DNA from: Rasiella rasia | Lineage (GTDB): Bacteria; Bacteroidota; Bacteroidia; Flavobacteriales; Flavobacteriaceae | Direction: 5' to 3' | DNA length: 64,000 nucleotides | Assembly: GCF_011044175.1 (NCBI RefSeq) | Contig: NZ_CP049057.1 | Span: 2,123,501 to 2,187,500, forward strand | Part shown: in pieces, positions 53,635 through 61,848 of the stretch | Layout of the letters: each line of letters starts with the position of its first letter | Position numbering within the stretch: the stretch's first letter is position 1 | Notes under the pieces: model-generated | Database searches by the model: none | The model's input: the letters and a program-made list of their open reading frames with translations, nothing else | What the model was told of the DNA's origin: nothing | Translations under genes and position numbers: made by a program

Positions 53635-54761
53635 ATAGATTCAATACACTCGGCAAGTTGTTTGCCAACAGAACTACCAATAGCTACACCCATTCCGCCT
53701 AAACGTACGCCACAAAACACATTAGGTTGCACTTGTTTTACAATGGGCTTTTTTTGTTCGCCAACACCCATAATTCCGCTCCACCTAGCGTCTATAGTAA
53801 ACGGTGTATTTGGTAAAATTGTTGTTCTTAGCAGTCTTTCTAGCTCATTCTGAATACGTTGTGTAGTACCTAATCGTGTAGTGGTTTCGGTTACGAAATC
53901 TAGATTTCTCCCTCCTCCGAAGAGAATTCTATTGTGTATGTTTCTAAAATAATAATACCCTTTATCGAGGTGAAATGTTCCCTTAATAGACAAATTTGGG
54001 ATTGGATTGGTAATAAGAACCTGAGCTCTCGCAGGAGACATGGCAGCATCAAAAAACTGTTTTGCAAAGCCGTTGGTAGCAATACAAACCTTTTTTGTTG
54101 AAATTTCCATAAAATTGTTCAAATTGAGCAAAACATGGTCATTTTCTGACAAAATTGATGTGATTTCAGCGTTATTTAGCACTAAAATGTTCTTTTCTGC
54201 ACATTGCTGAAGTAAGCCCTGCATCATTTTACCTGTATCTAACTGACCTTCAAATTGATTAAAAATCAGTCTTTTTTGTACATTTTTAAAGGAAAAAGTA
54301 TCGTTTTTGATAGAAAATGTCTGCTTTTCGCCTAAAAAGACCTTTTCTAGCAATTTATTAATGTAGGGGAGTTTTTCTATGCATTCTTCAAATAAATCTG
54401 TGTCTTTTTCATAGAATAATTCGTACCCTCCGTTTTGTTGATAGTCTATGGTTGTGTCTCCTAACCTTTTCCGAAGTACTTGTAAACCTGCTACTCTATC
54501 GCGAATGAGTTGAATGACTTCTTCTTCGGTATGCGTTTTTAAATCGTCTAGTATTTCAGAAATACTTCCAAAGCAGGCAAACCCTGCATTTTTTGTACTA
54601 GCTCCACTAGGTAACATTCCTTTTTCAAACACCACCAACTTTTTTTTAGGAAAGCGTTCTGCTAATTCTAAGGCACAACTTAAGCCAACAATGCCGCTAC
54701 CAATAATGGCAACGTCTATATCTTGCAGCCATGTATGTCGTTCCCAATAACTAAAATTCAT
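53631..54761 (-). CDS. FAD-dependent oxidoreductase, DAO family
   Basis: The 376-aa protein has the dinucleotide motif DVAIIGSGIVGLSCALELAER (GxGxxG), followed by VFEKGMLPSGASTKNAGFAC, the glycine-oxidase/DAO-type FAD region, and ends RLGGMGVAIGSSVGKQLAE, the second FAD-contact segment. A substrate arm with RWSGIMGVGEQKKP is present. It oxidises an amine or amino acid of unknown identity. It begins the DAO-mtgA-Gre-like overlapping series on the minus strand. Confidence 0.88.
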   Translation of the reverse strand: MNFSYWERHTWLQDIDVAIIGSGIVGLSCALELAERFPKKKLVVFEKGMLPSGASTKNAGFACFGSISEILDDLKTHTEEEVIQLIRDRVAGLQVLRKRLGDTTIDYQQNGGYELFYEKDTDLFEECIEKLPYINKLLEKVFLGEKQTFSIKNDTFSFKNVQKRLIFNQFEGQLDTGKMMQGLLQQCAEKNILVLNNAEITSILSENDHVLLNLNNFMEISTKKVCIATNGFAKQFFDAAMSPARAQVLITNPIPNLSIKGTFHLDKGYYYFRNIHNRILFGGGRNLDFVTETTTRLGTTQRIQNELERLLRTTILPNTPFTIDARWSGIMGVGEQKKPIVKQVQPNVFCGVRLGGMGVAIGSSVGKQLAECIESI

Positions 54762-54777
54762 ATGCTTAAACTAAAAA

Positions 54778-54816
54778 ATCCCAAATTCCAAAGGTAACTA
54801 TTCTGGAATTTGGGAT
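54778..54816 (-). terminator. Intrinsic terminator of the accB-accC end
   Basis: A 13-bp perfect stem ATCCCAAATTCCA/TGGAATTTGGGAT is followed on the minus strand by TTTTTTAG. It lies 23 bp after the accC stop and contains the GGAATTTGG core also seen between accC and accB. Confidence 0.88.
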
Positions 54817-54839
54817 CTAAATTATTAAGACACCTGCTT

Positions 54840-56192
54840 CTATTCTTCTTCAGGTGGTGCCATTTCCCAATCGTTCATAAATGCAGTTGTATAATTACCT
54901 GCCACGTAGTCTGGATGATCCATTAACTGTCTATGAAATGGAATTGTAGTTTTAATACCTTCTATTACAAACTCATCTAATGCACGCTTCATTTTATTAA
55001 TTGCTTCGTCGCGTGTTTGCGCCGTTGTAATAAGCTTTGCAATCATAGAATCGTAGTTAGGCGGAATTACATAGCCTGCGTACACATGTGTGTCTAAACG
55101 CACTCCGTGCCCTCCAGGAGCATGCAATGTTGTAATTCTTCCAGGAGAAGGTCTAAAATCGTTATACGGATCTTCTGCATTAATACGGCACTCTATAGAA
55201 TGTAAGTTAGGCGTATAGTGTTTTCCTGAAATTGGAACTCCTGCAGCTACAAGAATTTGTTCGCGAATTAGATCGAAGTCTATTACTTGTTCGGTAATAG
55301 GATGCTCTACCTGAATACGCGTATTCATTTCCATGAAGTAGAAGTTTCTATGCTTGTCTACCAAAAACTCTACAGTACCAGCACCTTCATACTTAATGTA
55401 TTCTGCCGCTTTTACTGCCGCCATACCCATATCGTTTCGAAGTTTCTTCGTCATAAATGGACTAGGTGTTTCTTCGGTCAATTTTTGGTGACGTCGCTGA
55501 ATAGAACAGTCTCTTTCACTTAAGTGACATGCTTTACCTGTACTATCGCCCACAATCTGAATTTCAATATGGCGTGGCTCTTCAATGAGTTTTTCCATAT
55601 ACATATCGTCATTCCCAAAGGCAGCTTTACTTTCTTGACGTGCAGATTCCCAAGCATCTTGAAGGTCTTCTTCCTTCCAGACTGCGCGCATTCCTTTTCC
55701 ACCACCACCTGCACTTGCTTTTAACATTACAGGGTAGCCCGTTTCTTTTGCTACTTTTTTACATTGGGCGAAATTTTCAATAATGCCTTCACTTCCTGGA
55801 ACACAAGGAACACCTGCCTCTATCATGGTAGTTTTGGCCATTGCCTTATCTCCCATGCGCTCTATCATTTCTGGAGAAGCACCAATAAATTTAATATTGT
55901 GCTCTTCACATATTTTCGAGAATTTTGCATTTTCAGATAAGAATCCGTACCCAGGATGTATCGCATCTGCATTGGTTATCTCGGCCGCGGCTATAATATT
56001 ACTCATCTTTAAATAGCTTTCGCTACTAGGAGCTGGGCCAATACAAACGGCTTCATCTGCAAATTTTACATGCAGGCTTTCCTCATCTGCCTTAGAGTAA
56101 ACTGCAACAGACTTAATGCCCATTTCTCTGCAGGTTCTAATTACGCGAAGCGCAATTTCTCCCCTATTTGCAATCAATATTTTTTTAAACAT
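54840..56192 (-). CDS. accC: Biotin carboxylase subunit of acetyl-CoA carboxylase
   Basis: The ATG at 56192 ([20 protein letters not shown]) gives 450 aa, standard for AccC; seven extra residues upstream would lie in a hairpin region. ATP-grasp features are [49 protein letters not shown] and the Glu/Arg active-site region. It carboxylates biotin on AccB at the expense of ATP. It follows accB after a 67-bp hairpin-bearing gap and is the last gene of the fatty-acid cluster. Confidence 0.97.
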   Translation of the reverse strand: MFKKILIANRGEIALRVIRTCREMGIKSVAVYSKADEESLHVKFADEAVCIGPAPSSESYLKMSNIIAAAEITNADAIHPGYGFLSENAKFSKICEEHNIKFIGASPEMIERMGDKAMAKTTMIEAGVPCVPGSEGIIENFAQCKKVAKETGYPVMLKASAGGGGKGMRAVWKEEDLQDAWESARQESKAAFGNDDMYMEKLIEEPRHIEIQIVGDSTGKACHLSERDCSIQRRHQKLTEETPSPFMTKKLRNDMGMAAVKAAEYIKYEGAGTVEFLVDKHRNFYFMEMNTRIQVEHPITEQVIDFDLIREQILVAAGVPISGKHYTPNLHSIECRINAEDPYNDFRPSPGRITTLHAPGGHGVRLDTHVYAGYVIPPNYDSMIAKLITTAQTRDEAINKMKRALDEFVIEGIKTTIPFHRQLMDHPDYVAGNYTTAFMNDWEMAPPEEE

Positions 56193-56210
56193 AGTTGTTG
56201 GATTTAAATT

Positions 56211-56243
56211 CAAATTAAATTCCCCTTTGGAATTTGGAATTTG
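56211..56243. repeat. GGAATTTGG hairpin between accB and accC
   Basis: AAATTCC (56217-56223) pairs with GGAATTT (56229-56235), and CAAATT (56211-56216) pairs with AATTTG (56238-56243) across a GG bulge. Another GATTTGGAATTT follows at about 56245-56256. There is no T run, so it is not a simple terminator. It could be a spacer hairpin that tunes accC levels. Confidence 0.6.
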
Positions 56244-56259
56244 AGATTTGGAATTTAAA

Positions 56260-56748
56260 TTACGATGGGTCTACTAAGAAGAGTGGCTGATCAAACTCTA
56301 CAGGAGACGCGTCGTCTACAAGTACTTTAACAATCTTTCCAGACACTTCACTTTCAATTTCGTTAAAGAGTTTCATTGCTTCAATAACACATAAAACGTC
56401 ACCTGTGTTAATGGTATCACCAACTTCAATAAATACTGGTTTATCTGGTGAAGGCTTTCGATAGAAAGTTCCTATAATCGGTGATTTTACGGTAATATAT
56501 TTTGAATCCTCATCGGCTGCTGCTGGCGTCGCTGCTGCTGGAGCCGCATCTACGGCTGCCTGAGGTGCAGCTTGTGCAACTGGTGCCGGTGCCATACTTG
56601 GAACTTGCTGAATATAGGTTGTTTCTCCTTTACTTCCTGTTTCTCCTGTACGAATGGTGATTTTTACATCATCCATTTCTAATTTAACTTCGGTAGCCCC
56701 TGACTTGGCTACAAACTTAATTAGACTTTGTATTTCTTTTATATCCAT
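56260..56748 (-). CDS. accB: Biotin carboxyl carrier protein of acetyl-CoA carboxylase
   Basis: The 162-aa protein has an N-terminal dimerisation part, an Ala/Pro-rich linker (about 50-80: [18 protein letters not shown]) and a biotinyl domain with the biotin lysine Lys126 in [13 protein letters not shown]. It carries carboxybiotin between AccC and the transferase. It lies 18 bp after fabH. Confidence 0.96.
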   Translation of the reverse strand: MDIKEIQSLIKFVAKSGATEVKLEMDDVKITIRTGETGSKGETTYIQQVPSMAPAPVAQAAPQAAVDAAPAAATPAAADEDSKYITVKSPIIGTFYRKPSPDKPVFIEVGDTINTGDVLCVIEAMKLFNEIESEVSGKIVKVLVDDASPVEFDQPLFLVDPS

Positions 56749-56766
56749 GTTGGTTGATTTTAATAA

Positions 56767-57765
56767 TTATTTTGGGTCATAGGCCCATGTAACATATACG
56801 GCACCCCATGTAAATCCACCTCCAAAAGATGCAAATACTAGGTTATCGCCTTTTTTTAATTGTTGTTCATAATCTACTAGGCACAACGGCAAAGTTGCCG
56901 AAGTGGTATTCCCATACTTGTGAATATTTTTCATCACCTTCTCTTGCGGAAGGTTCATTCTTTTTGCGGTTGCGTCTATAATTCGCATATTGGCTTGGTG
57001 CGGTACTAACCAATTCACATCATCTCCAGACAAGTCATTACGCGCCATAATTTTTTCACTCACATCGGCCATATTTGAAACGGCAAATTTAAATACGGTT
57101 TTTCCGTCTTGGAATACATAATGTTGTTTGTTTGCCACAGTTTCTGCTGTAGCCGGCATTAAAGAACCTCCAGCATCTATCTTTAGACTTTGTCTACCAA
57201 TACCGTCGGTTCGTAAATATTCGTCTTGAACTCCGTAACCTTCAGTATTGGGCTCAAAAAGCACTGCGCCTCCACCATCGCCAAAGATGATACAGGTCGC
57301 TCTGTCTTCGTAATCTATAATAGATGACATCTTATCTGCGCCTAGCAATAAAACTTTCTTGTATCGTCCAGACTCAATATATTTTGCGGCGGTAGACATT
57401 CCAAAGAGAAAACTAGAGCAGGCTGCAACCAAATCAAATGAAAAAGCGTTTACGGCACCTATCTCGGTAGCTACGTAAACGCCTGTGGCTGCAACTGGCA
57501 TATCTGGTGTGGCGGTTGCCATAATCACCATATCAATGTCTTCAGGGTTGGTATTACTTTTTGCTAATAAGTCTTTAGCAGCTTGAATTGCAAGGTAAGA
57601 TGTACCCTTGTCTTGATCTTTTAAAATTCTACGCTCCTTAATCCCTGTTCGGGTGGTAATCCATTCGTCATTGGTGTCCACCATAGTCTCCAGGATTTGG
57701 TTGGTAAGTACGTAGTCTGGCACGTAGCCTCCTACAGCTGTGATTGCTGCTGATATTTTGCTCAT
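56767..57765 (-). CDS. fabH: Beta-ketoacyl-ACP synthase III
   Basis: The 332-aa enzyme starts fatty-acid synthesis by condensing acyl-CoA with malonyl-ACP. The catalytic Cys116 is in DLVAACSSFLFGM, with His in WLVPHQANMRIID and Asn in KYGNTTSATLPL. The FGGGFTWGAVY end is typical. A terminator lies between rpmF and fabH, so fabH probably has its own promoter or depends on readthrough. Confidence 0.96.
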   Translation of the reverse strand: MSKISAAITAVGGYVPDYVLTNQILETMVDTNDEWITTRTGIKERRILKDQDKGTSYLAIQAAKDLLAKSNTNPEDIDMVIMATATPDMPVAATGVYVATEIGAVNAFSFDLVAACSSFLFGMSTAAKYIESGRYKKVLLLGADKMSSIIDYEDRATCIIFGDGGGAVLFEPNTEGYGVQDEYLRTDGIGRQSLKIDAGGSLMPATAETVANKQHYVFQDGKTVFKFAVSNMADVSEKIMARNDLSGDDVNWLVPHQANMRIIDATAKRMNLPQEKVMKNIHKYGNTTSATLPLCLVDYEQQLKKGDNLVFASFGGGFTWGAVYVTWAYDPK

Positions 57766-57889
57766 AGAGTTATCTTACTTTCACGAAAAAAGACCGATAA
57801 TGTCTTTAAAAGGTGTGAAAATTACTAAAAAAACCTCGAAAGTGAGTATAAAAAAGCTTTTTTTGGATAAATATAACAGGAAACAAAAA

Positions 57890-57915
57890 AACTCTCGTAG
57901 GAGTATACGAGAGTT
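57890..57915 (-). terminator. Terminator between rpmF and fabH
   Basis: A 10-bp stem AACTCTCGTA/TACGAGAGTT is followed on the minus strand by TTTTTTGTTT. It lies 23 bp after the rpmF stop and would uncouple rpmF from fabH. Confidence 0.85.
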
Positions 57916-57938
57916 AATTTATATATTTAAAAGTATAA

Positions 57939-58136
57939 TTAAGCTTCTACTTCTTCAGTAGCGTCAATTACAACCTGCCCACGGTAGTACAATTTACCTT
58001 CGTGCCAGTGCGCTCTGTGAAATAAGTGCATCTCCCCAGTGGTTGGGTCTGTAGCTAACGTTGGCTTTACCGCTTTGTAATGAGTTCTTCTTTTATCTCT
58101 TCTAGTTTTCGAGATTTTTCTTTTAGGATGTGCCAT
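57939..58136 (-). CDS. rpmF: 50S ribosomal protein L32
   Basis: The 65-aa basic protein begins [20 protein letters not shown], the L32 signature, with a conserved [20 protein letters not shown] tail. It lacks the zinc Cys pairs, as in the Cys-free L32 form. It follows the DUF177 gene by 8 bp, the widespread yceD-rpmF pair. Confidence 0.96.
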   Translation of the reverse strand: MAHPKRKISKTRRDKRRTHYKAVKPTLATDPTTGEMHLFHRAHWHEGKLYYRGQVVIDATEEVEA

Positions 58137-58144
58137 TACTTATA

Positions 58145-58687
58145 TTATTTATCCGTTAATAGTTTTTTTAATTCGTCCCATCTTGGGTCTAATTCTGCTC
58201 CCTCTTCAGCAGTATCTTTTAGCTGTTTTGGGCTCAATTCTTCAAGTTTGTCAAGTATGTCGCTTTGCAAGCTACCATCTTCTATGCCTGGGTGTATAAA
58301 ACGCGAAGGCAACGACAAGATAATAGACTCGTAAATGTATTGCTGAATATTCACTTCATAACTCCCATGCGGGATAATAAGTAAATCTTCATTTTCATCG
58401 TTAAACGTTTCTCCAAACTTTACCACAAAGTGATACGATCCAGAAACCTCTTGATCAAAGGCCTCGTTTGTAATGTCACAAGGAACGTTCACAATTCCAT
58501 CATACGAAAGTGTAAACTCTAATAAAGTTGTTTTCTTGTCTAACAATGCTGTAAGATTAATACGTGCTGTATTAAACTCATCATACTCAAAATGCTCAAA
58601 GAACGTATTTGCAATCTCAAAATGAAACGAGTGCTGACCTAATTTCAACCCTACAAAAGGGATCGTAAATTCTTTCAATTCTCTCAT
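58145..58687 (-). CDS. DUF177 (YceD) family protein
   Basis: The ATG at 58687 (MRELKEFTIPFVGLKLG) gives 180 aa. The DUF177 pattern is present: FDQEVSGSYHFVVKFG, the strand-rich middle and the acidic end DPRWDELKKLLTDK, which matches the conserved DPRWxxLxxL motif. In other bacteria and in plastids YceD homologues act in 23S rRNA accumulation and are linked to rpmF. Eight bp separate it from rpmF. Confidence 0.92.
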   Translation of the reverse strand: MRELKEFTIPFVGLKLGQHSFHFEIANTFFEHFEYDEFNTARINLTALLDKKTTLLEFTLSYDGIVNVPCDITNEAFDQEVSGSYHFVVKFGETFNDENEDLLIIPHGSYEVNIQQYIYESIILSLPSRFIHPGIEDGSLQSDILDKLEELSPKQLKDTAEEGAELDPRWDELKKLLTDK

Positions 58688-58768
58688 ATCCACGCCTGTT
58701 ATCATGCTCCACCTTCGTCAAAAGGCGGGTGCAAAGATAAACAATTATTTGAATCGTACTAAACTTAG

Positions 58769-59830
58769 CTAGCTCTTTTTTGAAAATGCTTTTCTTCTAT
58801 TGGTTTTCAGTGGATTTTCAGAAATTTCTGCATAGGCTTCTCGCGAGTTAAAAATATCGATGGCGGTGAATACCGCTTGTTTAAAGCTCTCGAAATCTGC
58901 AATATTTTTTCCTGCCACATCATATGCGGTGCCGTGATCTGGCGATGTTCGAATGCGATTAAGGCCTGCCGTATAGTTAACGCCAGTCCCAAAAGAGAGT
59001 GTTTTAAATGGTATGAGCCCTTGATCGTGATACGAAGCAATTATTACATCAAAGTTTTTGTAATTCCCAGAACCAAAAAAACTGTCGGCAGCATAAGGGC
59101 CAAAAACCAATTTGCCGTTATTTCTAATGTTTGTAAGTGCCGGAATAAGTACGGTATCATCTTCGGTGCCTATTACCCCGTTATCACCATTATGCGGATT
59201 AATTCCTAATACCGCGATTTTAGGTTTTTGAATTCCGAAGTCTTGTATCAATGTTTTATGTATGATACTAATCTTCTTTTCTATAAGCTCTCGTGTAATA
59301 TTTGCTGAAATGTCCTTTACTGCAACATGATCTGTTAACAATCCAACGCGTAAATTGTTTGAAACCATTAACATGAGACTCTCGCCCTCCAATTCTTTTG
59401 CAAGATAATCTGTATGACCTGGAAAGTTAAACGATTCTGATTGTACGTTAGATTTATTAATGGGTGCTGTTACCATCACATCAACATGTTCTTCTTTTAA
59501 TGCCTTTACGGTAGCTTCTAATGATTTAACTGCATAAGCCCCAATATTTTTGTCTTCCTTTCCGAAGGTTATGTCCACATTTTCTTTCCAGACGTTAAAT
59601 ACATTTATCTTTTTATGAGCAATCTTTTCTAAACTATCAATGCCATAAACAGGAACGTCTAACCCATATGCTTTTTTAAAAAATGACATTGTTTTTACCG
59701 AAGCAAAAATTACTGGGGTACAAAAATCGAGTATACGAGCATCCTGAAAAGTTTTTAAAATAATCTCGCTTCCTATACCATTTAGGTCGCCTATAGAAAT
59801 CCCTACTATAATTTTATCTCTTTTGCTCAT
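58769..59830 (-). CDS. pdxA: 4-hydroxythreonine-4-phosphate dehydrogenase
   Basis: The ATG at 59830 (MSKRDKIIVGISIGD) gives 353 aa; a longer frame adds 15 residues that overlap the promoter. PdxA features are GISIGDLNGIGSEI, APINKSNVQ, FPGHTDYLAKEL, the metal-binding His in LLTDHVAVKDI, SYHDQGLIPFK and SPDHGTAYDVAG. It acts in pyridoxal phosphate synthesis. It heads the pdxA-yceD-rpmF series and is divergent from ribE. Confidence 0.95.
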   Translation of the reverse strand: MSKRDKIIVGISIGDLNGIGSEIILKTFQDARILDFCTPVIFASVKTMSFFKKAYGLDVPVYGIDSLEKIAHKKINVFNVWKENVDITFGKEDKNIGAYAVKSLEATVKALKEEHVDVMVTAPINKSNVQSESFNFPGHTDYLAKELEGESLMLMVSNNLRVGLLTDHVAVKDISANITRELIEKKISIIHKTLIQDFGIQKPKIAVLGINPHNGDNGVIGTEDDTVLIPALTNIRNNGKLVFGPYAADSFFGSGNYKNFDVIIASYHDQGLIPFKTLSFGTGVNYTAGLNRIRTSPDHGTAYDVAGKNIADFESFKQAVFTAIDIFNSREAYAEISENPLKTNRRKAFSKKS

Positions 59831-59849
59831 TCTGAAAGTGGATTCATTG

Positions 59850-59857
59850 TATTTTTG
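59850..59857 (+). promoter_or_regulatory. -7 box (TATTTTTG) of ribE
   Basis: The box matches TAnnTTTG, 26 nt before the ribE ATG. It points toward and through the opposite pdxA box at 59863-59870. Confidence 0.45.
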
Positions 59858-59862
59858 TTTTA

Positions 59863-59870
59863 CAAATGTA
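59863..59870 (-). promoter_or_regulatory. -7 box (TACATTTG) of pdxA
   Basis: On the minus strand TACATTTG matches TAnnTTTG, 32 nt before the pdxA ATG. Together with the ribE box it forms a face-to-face arrangement with 5 bp between the boxes. Confidence 0.45.
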
Positions 59871-59883
59871 ACCAATTACCACC

Positions 59884-60474
59884 ATGTTCACAGGAATAAT
59901 TGAAACCCTTGGAGAAATAAAGACCTTAACAACCGAAGGCGACAACCTTCATATTGAAGTTGCCAGTTCGCTTACTCCAGAATTAAAAATAGACCAAAGT
60001 GTTTCACATAATGGTATCTGTTTAACCGTAGTTGCCTTAACCGAAACTACCTATACTGTTACAGCAATTAAAGAAACACTAGACAAGACAAACCTGTCTC
60101 AATTAACTGTTGGAGATAGTGTAAATCTTGAAAGAGCAATGATTCTAGGTACAAGGTTAGATGGTCACATTGTACAAGGACACGTAGACGAAATAGGAGA
60201 ATGTACAAAAATTGAAGAAGCCAATGGAAGTTGGTATTTTACATTTACCTATGGTTCACAAAACGGAAATGTTACTATTGAAAAAGGCTCCATTACCATA
60301 AATGGAGTAAGTCTTACAGTAGTAAACTCTCAGCCATCTGAATTTAGTGTAGCGATTATTCCGTACACATATGAGCATACAAATTTTAATACCTTTAACA
60401 TTGGCACTAAAGTAAATCTAGAATTTGATGTGATTGGGAAGTACGTAAAACGACTTATTGAGCAGCGTTCGTAG
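59884..60474 (+). CDS. ribE: Riboflavin synthase alpha subunit
   Basis: The 196-aa protein has two similar lumazine-binding halves: MFTGIIETLGEIK with SVSHNGICLTVVAL, then LDGHIVQGHVDEIGE with GSITINGVSLTVVN, and the conserved Cys within GICLTV. It dismutates 6,7-dimethyl-8-ribityllumazine to riboflavin. Length is normal. No FMN riboswitch is seen in the 53-bp gap upstream. The end overlaps the convergent 77-aa gene by 20 bp. Confidence 0.96.
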   Translation: MFTGIIETLGEIKTLTTEGDNLHIEVASSLTPELKIDQSVSHNGICLTVVALTETTYTVTAIKETLDKTNLSQLTVGDSVNLERAMILGTRLDGHIVQGHVDEIGECTKIEEANGSWYFTFTYGSQNGNVTIEKGSITINGVSLTVVNSQPSEFSVAIIPYTYEHTNFNTFNIGTKVNLEFDVIGKYVKRLIEQRS

Positions 60475-60688
60475 CCAAATGTCTTCTGTAGGCAACGTAC
60501 ACTCCAAAAATGATAGCAACTGCAACTAAAATAAATATACTTGAGTCTATAGGTAGCTCTGGACCCGGTGTTCGTTCTAAAGTAGGTGGTGGTGGTTCGG
60601 TAGCAACCTGTTGAGGTGCCGCGAAAAGGGTTGTACTAGCAAATAGGCATAGTACGCAGGTGTATATTTTTACGATTTGGGGTCGCAT
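60455..60688 (-). CDS. Small membrane protein with signal peptide and C-terminal PID-TM-RR motif
   Basis: The 77-aa product has a signal peptide (about 1-23, ending LFAAP), a Pro-rich mature segment (PPPPTLERTPGPELPID) and a C-terminal hydrophobic helix followed by RR (SIFILVAVAIIFGVYVAYRR). The order PID, hydrophobic helix, basic end resembles C-terminal sorting signals recently named PID-CTERM in Bacteroidota; I am not sure of this match. The function is unknown. Its 3' end overlaps ribE by 20 bp on the opposite strand. Confidence 0.65.
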   Translation of the reverse strand: MRPQIVKIYTCVLCLFASTTLFAAPQQVATEPPPPTLERTPGPELPIDSSIFILVAVAIIFGVYVAYRRHLATNAAQ

Positions 60689-60799
60689 ATTCAGGGGCTA
60701 AATGTAATAAAATTTTTCAGATATGCAATATTTTTCAACATTATTGAAAAGTTATTAACTGCATATCGTATAGTTAACTACAAATTTTCAAAAAAATTG

Positions 60800-60873
60800 T
60801 GGTCCCACTTGGGCTCGAACCAAGGACCACCTGATTATGAGTCAGGTGCTCTAACCAACTGAGCTATGGGACC
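60800..60873 (-). tRNA. tRNA with CAU anticodon (Met elongator or Ile2)
   Basis: The 74-nt cloverleaf on the minus strand has an acceptor stem GGTCCCA/TGGGACC, D arm GCTC/GAGC, anticodon stem CCTGA/TCAGG with loop CTCATAA (anticodon CAT) and T arm CTTGG-TTCGAGC-CCAAG. C4-G69 and C5-G68 in the acceptor stem are features used by TilS to choose tRNA-Ile2, so an Ile2 identity is possible; elongator Met is the alternative. It is not the initiator, because its 1-72 position is paired (G-C). Confidence 0.92.
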
Positions 60874-60956
60874 TAGTCTATTCTAAAGATCACAATGTCG
60901 CCAACATGAAATCTAAAAACAGTTTGCAAAGATAAAAACTTTATGATTTTTGCAAA

Positions 60957-61391
60957 CTATTTAGCGTTAATATTAGATTTCGAGATTGGCGATGCAATAT
61001 CTTGACAGAGTTCTACCAAGACTCCATTGCTACTTTTGGGGTGCAAAAAAGCAACCCATTTGTTATCTGCTCCTTTTTTTGGCTCTTCGTTCAACAAAAT
61101 AAAGCCTTCTAACCTTAATCGCTCCATTTCTTCAACTATGTTACTTACTGAAAACGCAATATGGTGGATTCCCTCCCCGCGTTTTTCAATAAACTTAGCA
61201 ATTGGGCTATCTGCATTTGTTGCTGCCAGTAATTCTATCTTACTTTCTCCGCAAGTAAAAAATGACGTATGTACCCCTTCGCTGGCAACTTCCTCTGTTT
61301 TATAAGGTGTGTAGCCTAATAGTTTGGTATATATTTCGTTGGCTGCCGCCATGTCTTTAACCGCAATTCCCAAATGTTCTATCTTGTTCAT
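60957..61391 (-). CDS. mce: Methylmalonyl-CoA epimerase
   Basis: The 144-aa VOC protein begins MNKIEHLGIAVKDM (metal His), has GEGIHHIAFSVSNI (second His) and NGVLVELCQD (Glu), the usual metal-ligand set of this epimerase. It interconverts (R)- and (S)-methylmalonyl-CoA for propionate or odd-chain metabolism. Length is typical. It is divergent from rbfA. Confidence 0.92.
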   Translation of the reverse strand: MNKIEHLGIAVKDMAAANEIYTKLLGYTPYKTEEVASEGVHTSFFTCGESKIELLAATNADSPIAKFIEKRGEGIHHIAFSVSNIVEEMERLRLEGFILLNEEPKKGADNKWVAFLHPKSSNGVLVELCQDIASPISKSNINAK

Positions 61392-61437
61392 AATACCAAT
61401 AGTATGTAAATTTCAAAAATAACAAATCTTATTGTGC

Positions 61438-61445
61438 TATTTTTG
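61438..61445 (+). promoter_or_regulatory. -7 box (TATTTTTG) of rbfA
   Basis: The box matches TAnnTTTG and ends 4 nt before the ATG at 61450, implying a near-leaderless mRNA and excluding the in-frame ATG at 61432. Confidence 0.5.
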
Positions 61446-61449
61446 CACT

Positions 61450-61845
61450 ATGGTAGAAAGTAACAGACAGAAAAAAATTGCAGGGGTACTGCAAAACGAT
61501 ATTGCTAATGTAATCCAGGAAATGCTTCGCGAAGCTGGACAGACAGGCATTATAGTGGCAGTTTCTAAAGTAAACGTAACTACAGACCTTTCTATTGCAA
61601 AAGTACATCTTAGTATATTTCCCTCAGACAAAGCAACACCGCTCTTAGAAGAAATTACTAAGGCAACACCTCAAATTAAGCATCAAATTGCGCAGCTCAC
61701 TAAGCATCAGCTAAGAAAAATGCCAGACCTGTCTTTTTATAACGACGATTCTTTAGATTATATAGAAGGTATAGAAAAAGCTGTAAAAGGCGTAGACAAC
61801 CCCTTAGAAAATCCAGATCTACTCGAAAAACGAAAAAAGAAATAA
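61450..61845 (+). CDS. rbfA: Ribosome-binding factor A
   Basis: The ATG at 61450 gives 131 aa starting MVESNRQKKIAGVLQNDIAN. The KH-like RbfA pattern follows: LREAGQTGIIVAVSKVNVTTDLS-type strands, AKVHLSIFPSD, and LRKMPDLSFYNDDSLDY, the conserved LR-x-x-P-x-L-x-F-x-x-D-x-S motif. It helps mature the 30S subunit. The permease gene follows after 3 bp. Confidence 0.95.
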   Translation: MVESNRQKKIAGVLQNDIANVIQEMLREAGQTGIIVAVSKVNVTTDLSIAKVHLSIFPSDKATPLLEEITKATPQIKHQIAQLTKHQLRKMPDLSFYNDDSLDYIEGIEKAVKGVDNPLENPDLLEKRKKK

Positions 61846-61848
61846 CCT

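Noticed and set aside
59831-59883. FMN riboswitch upstream of ribE
   Set aside because: The gap is only 53 bp and lacks the conserved RFN elements.
60677-60862. A 61-codon plus-strand frame
   Set aside because: It runs through the antisense of a clear tRNA gene and has no family match.
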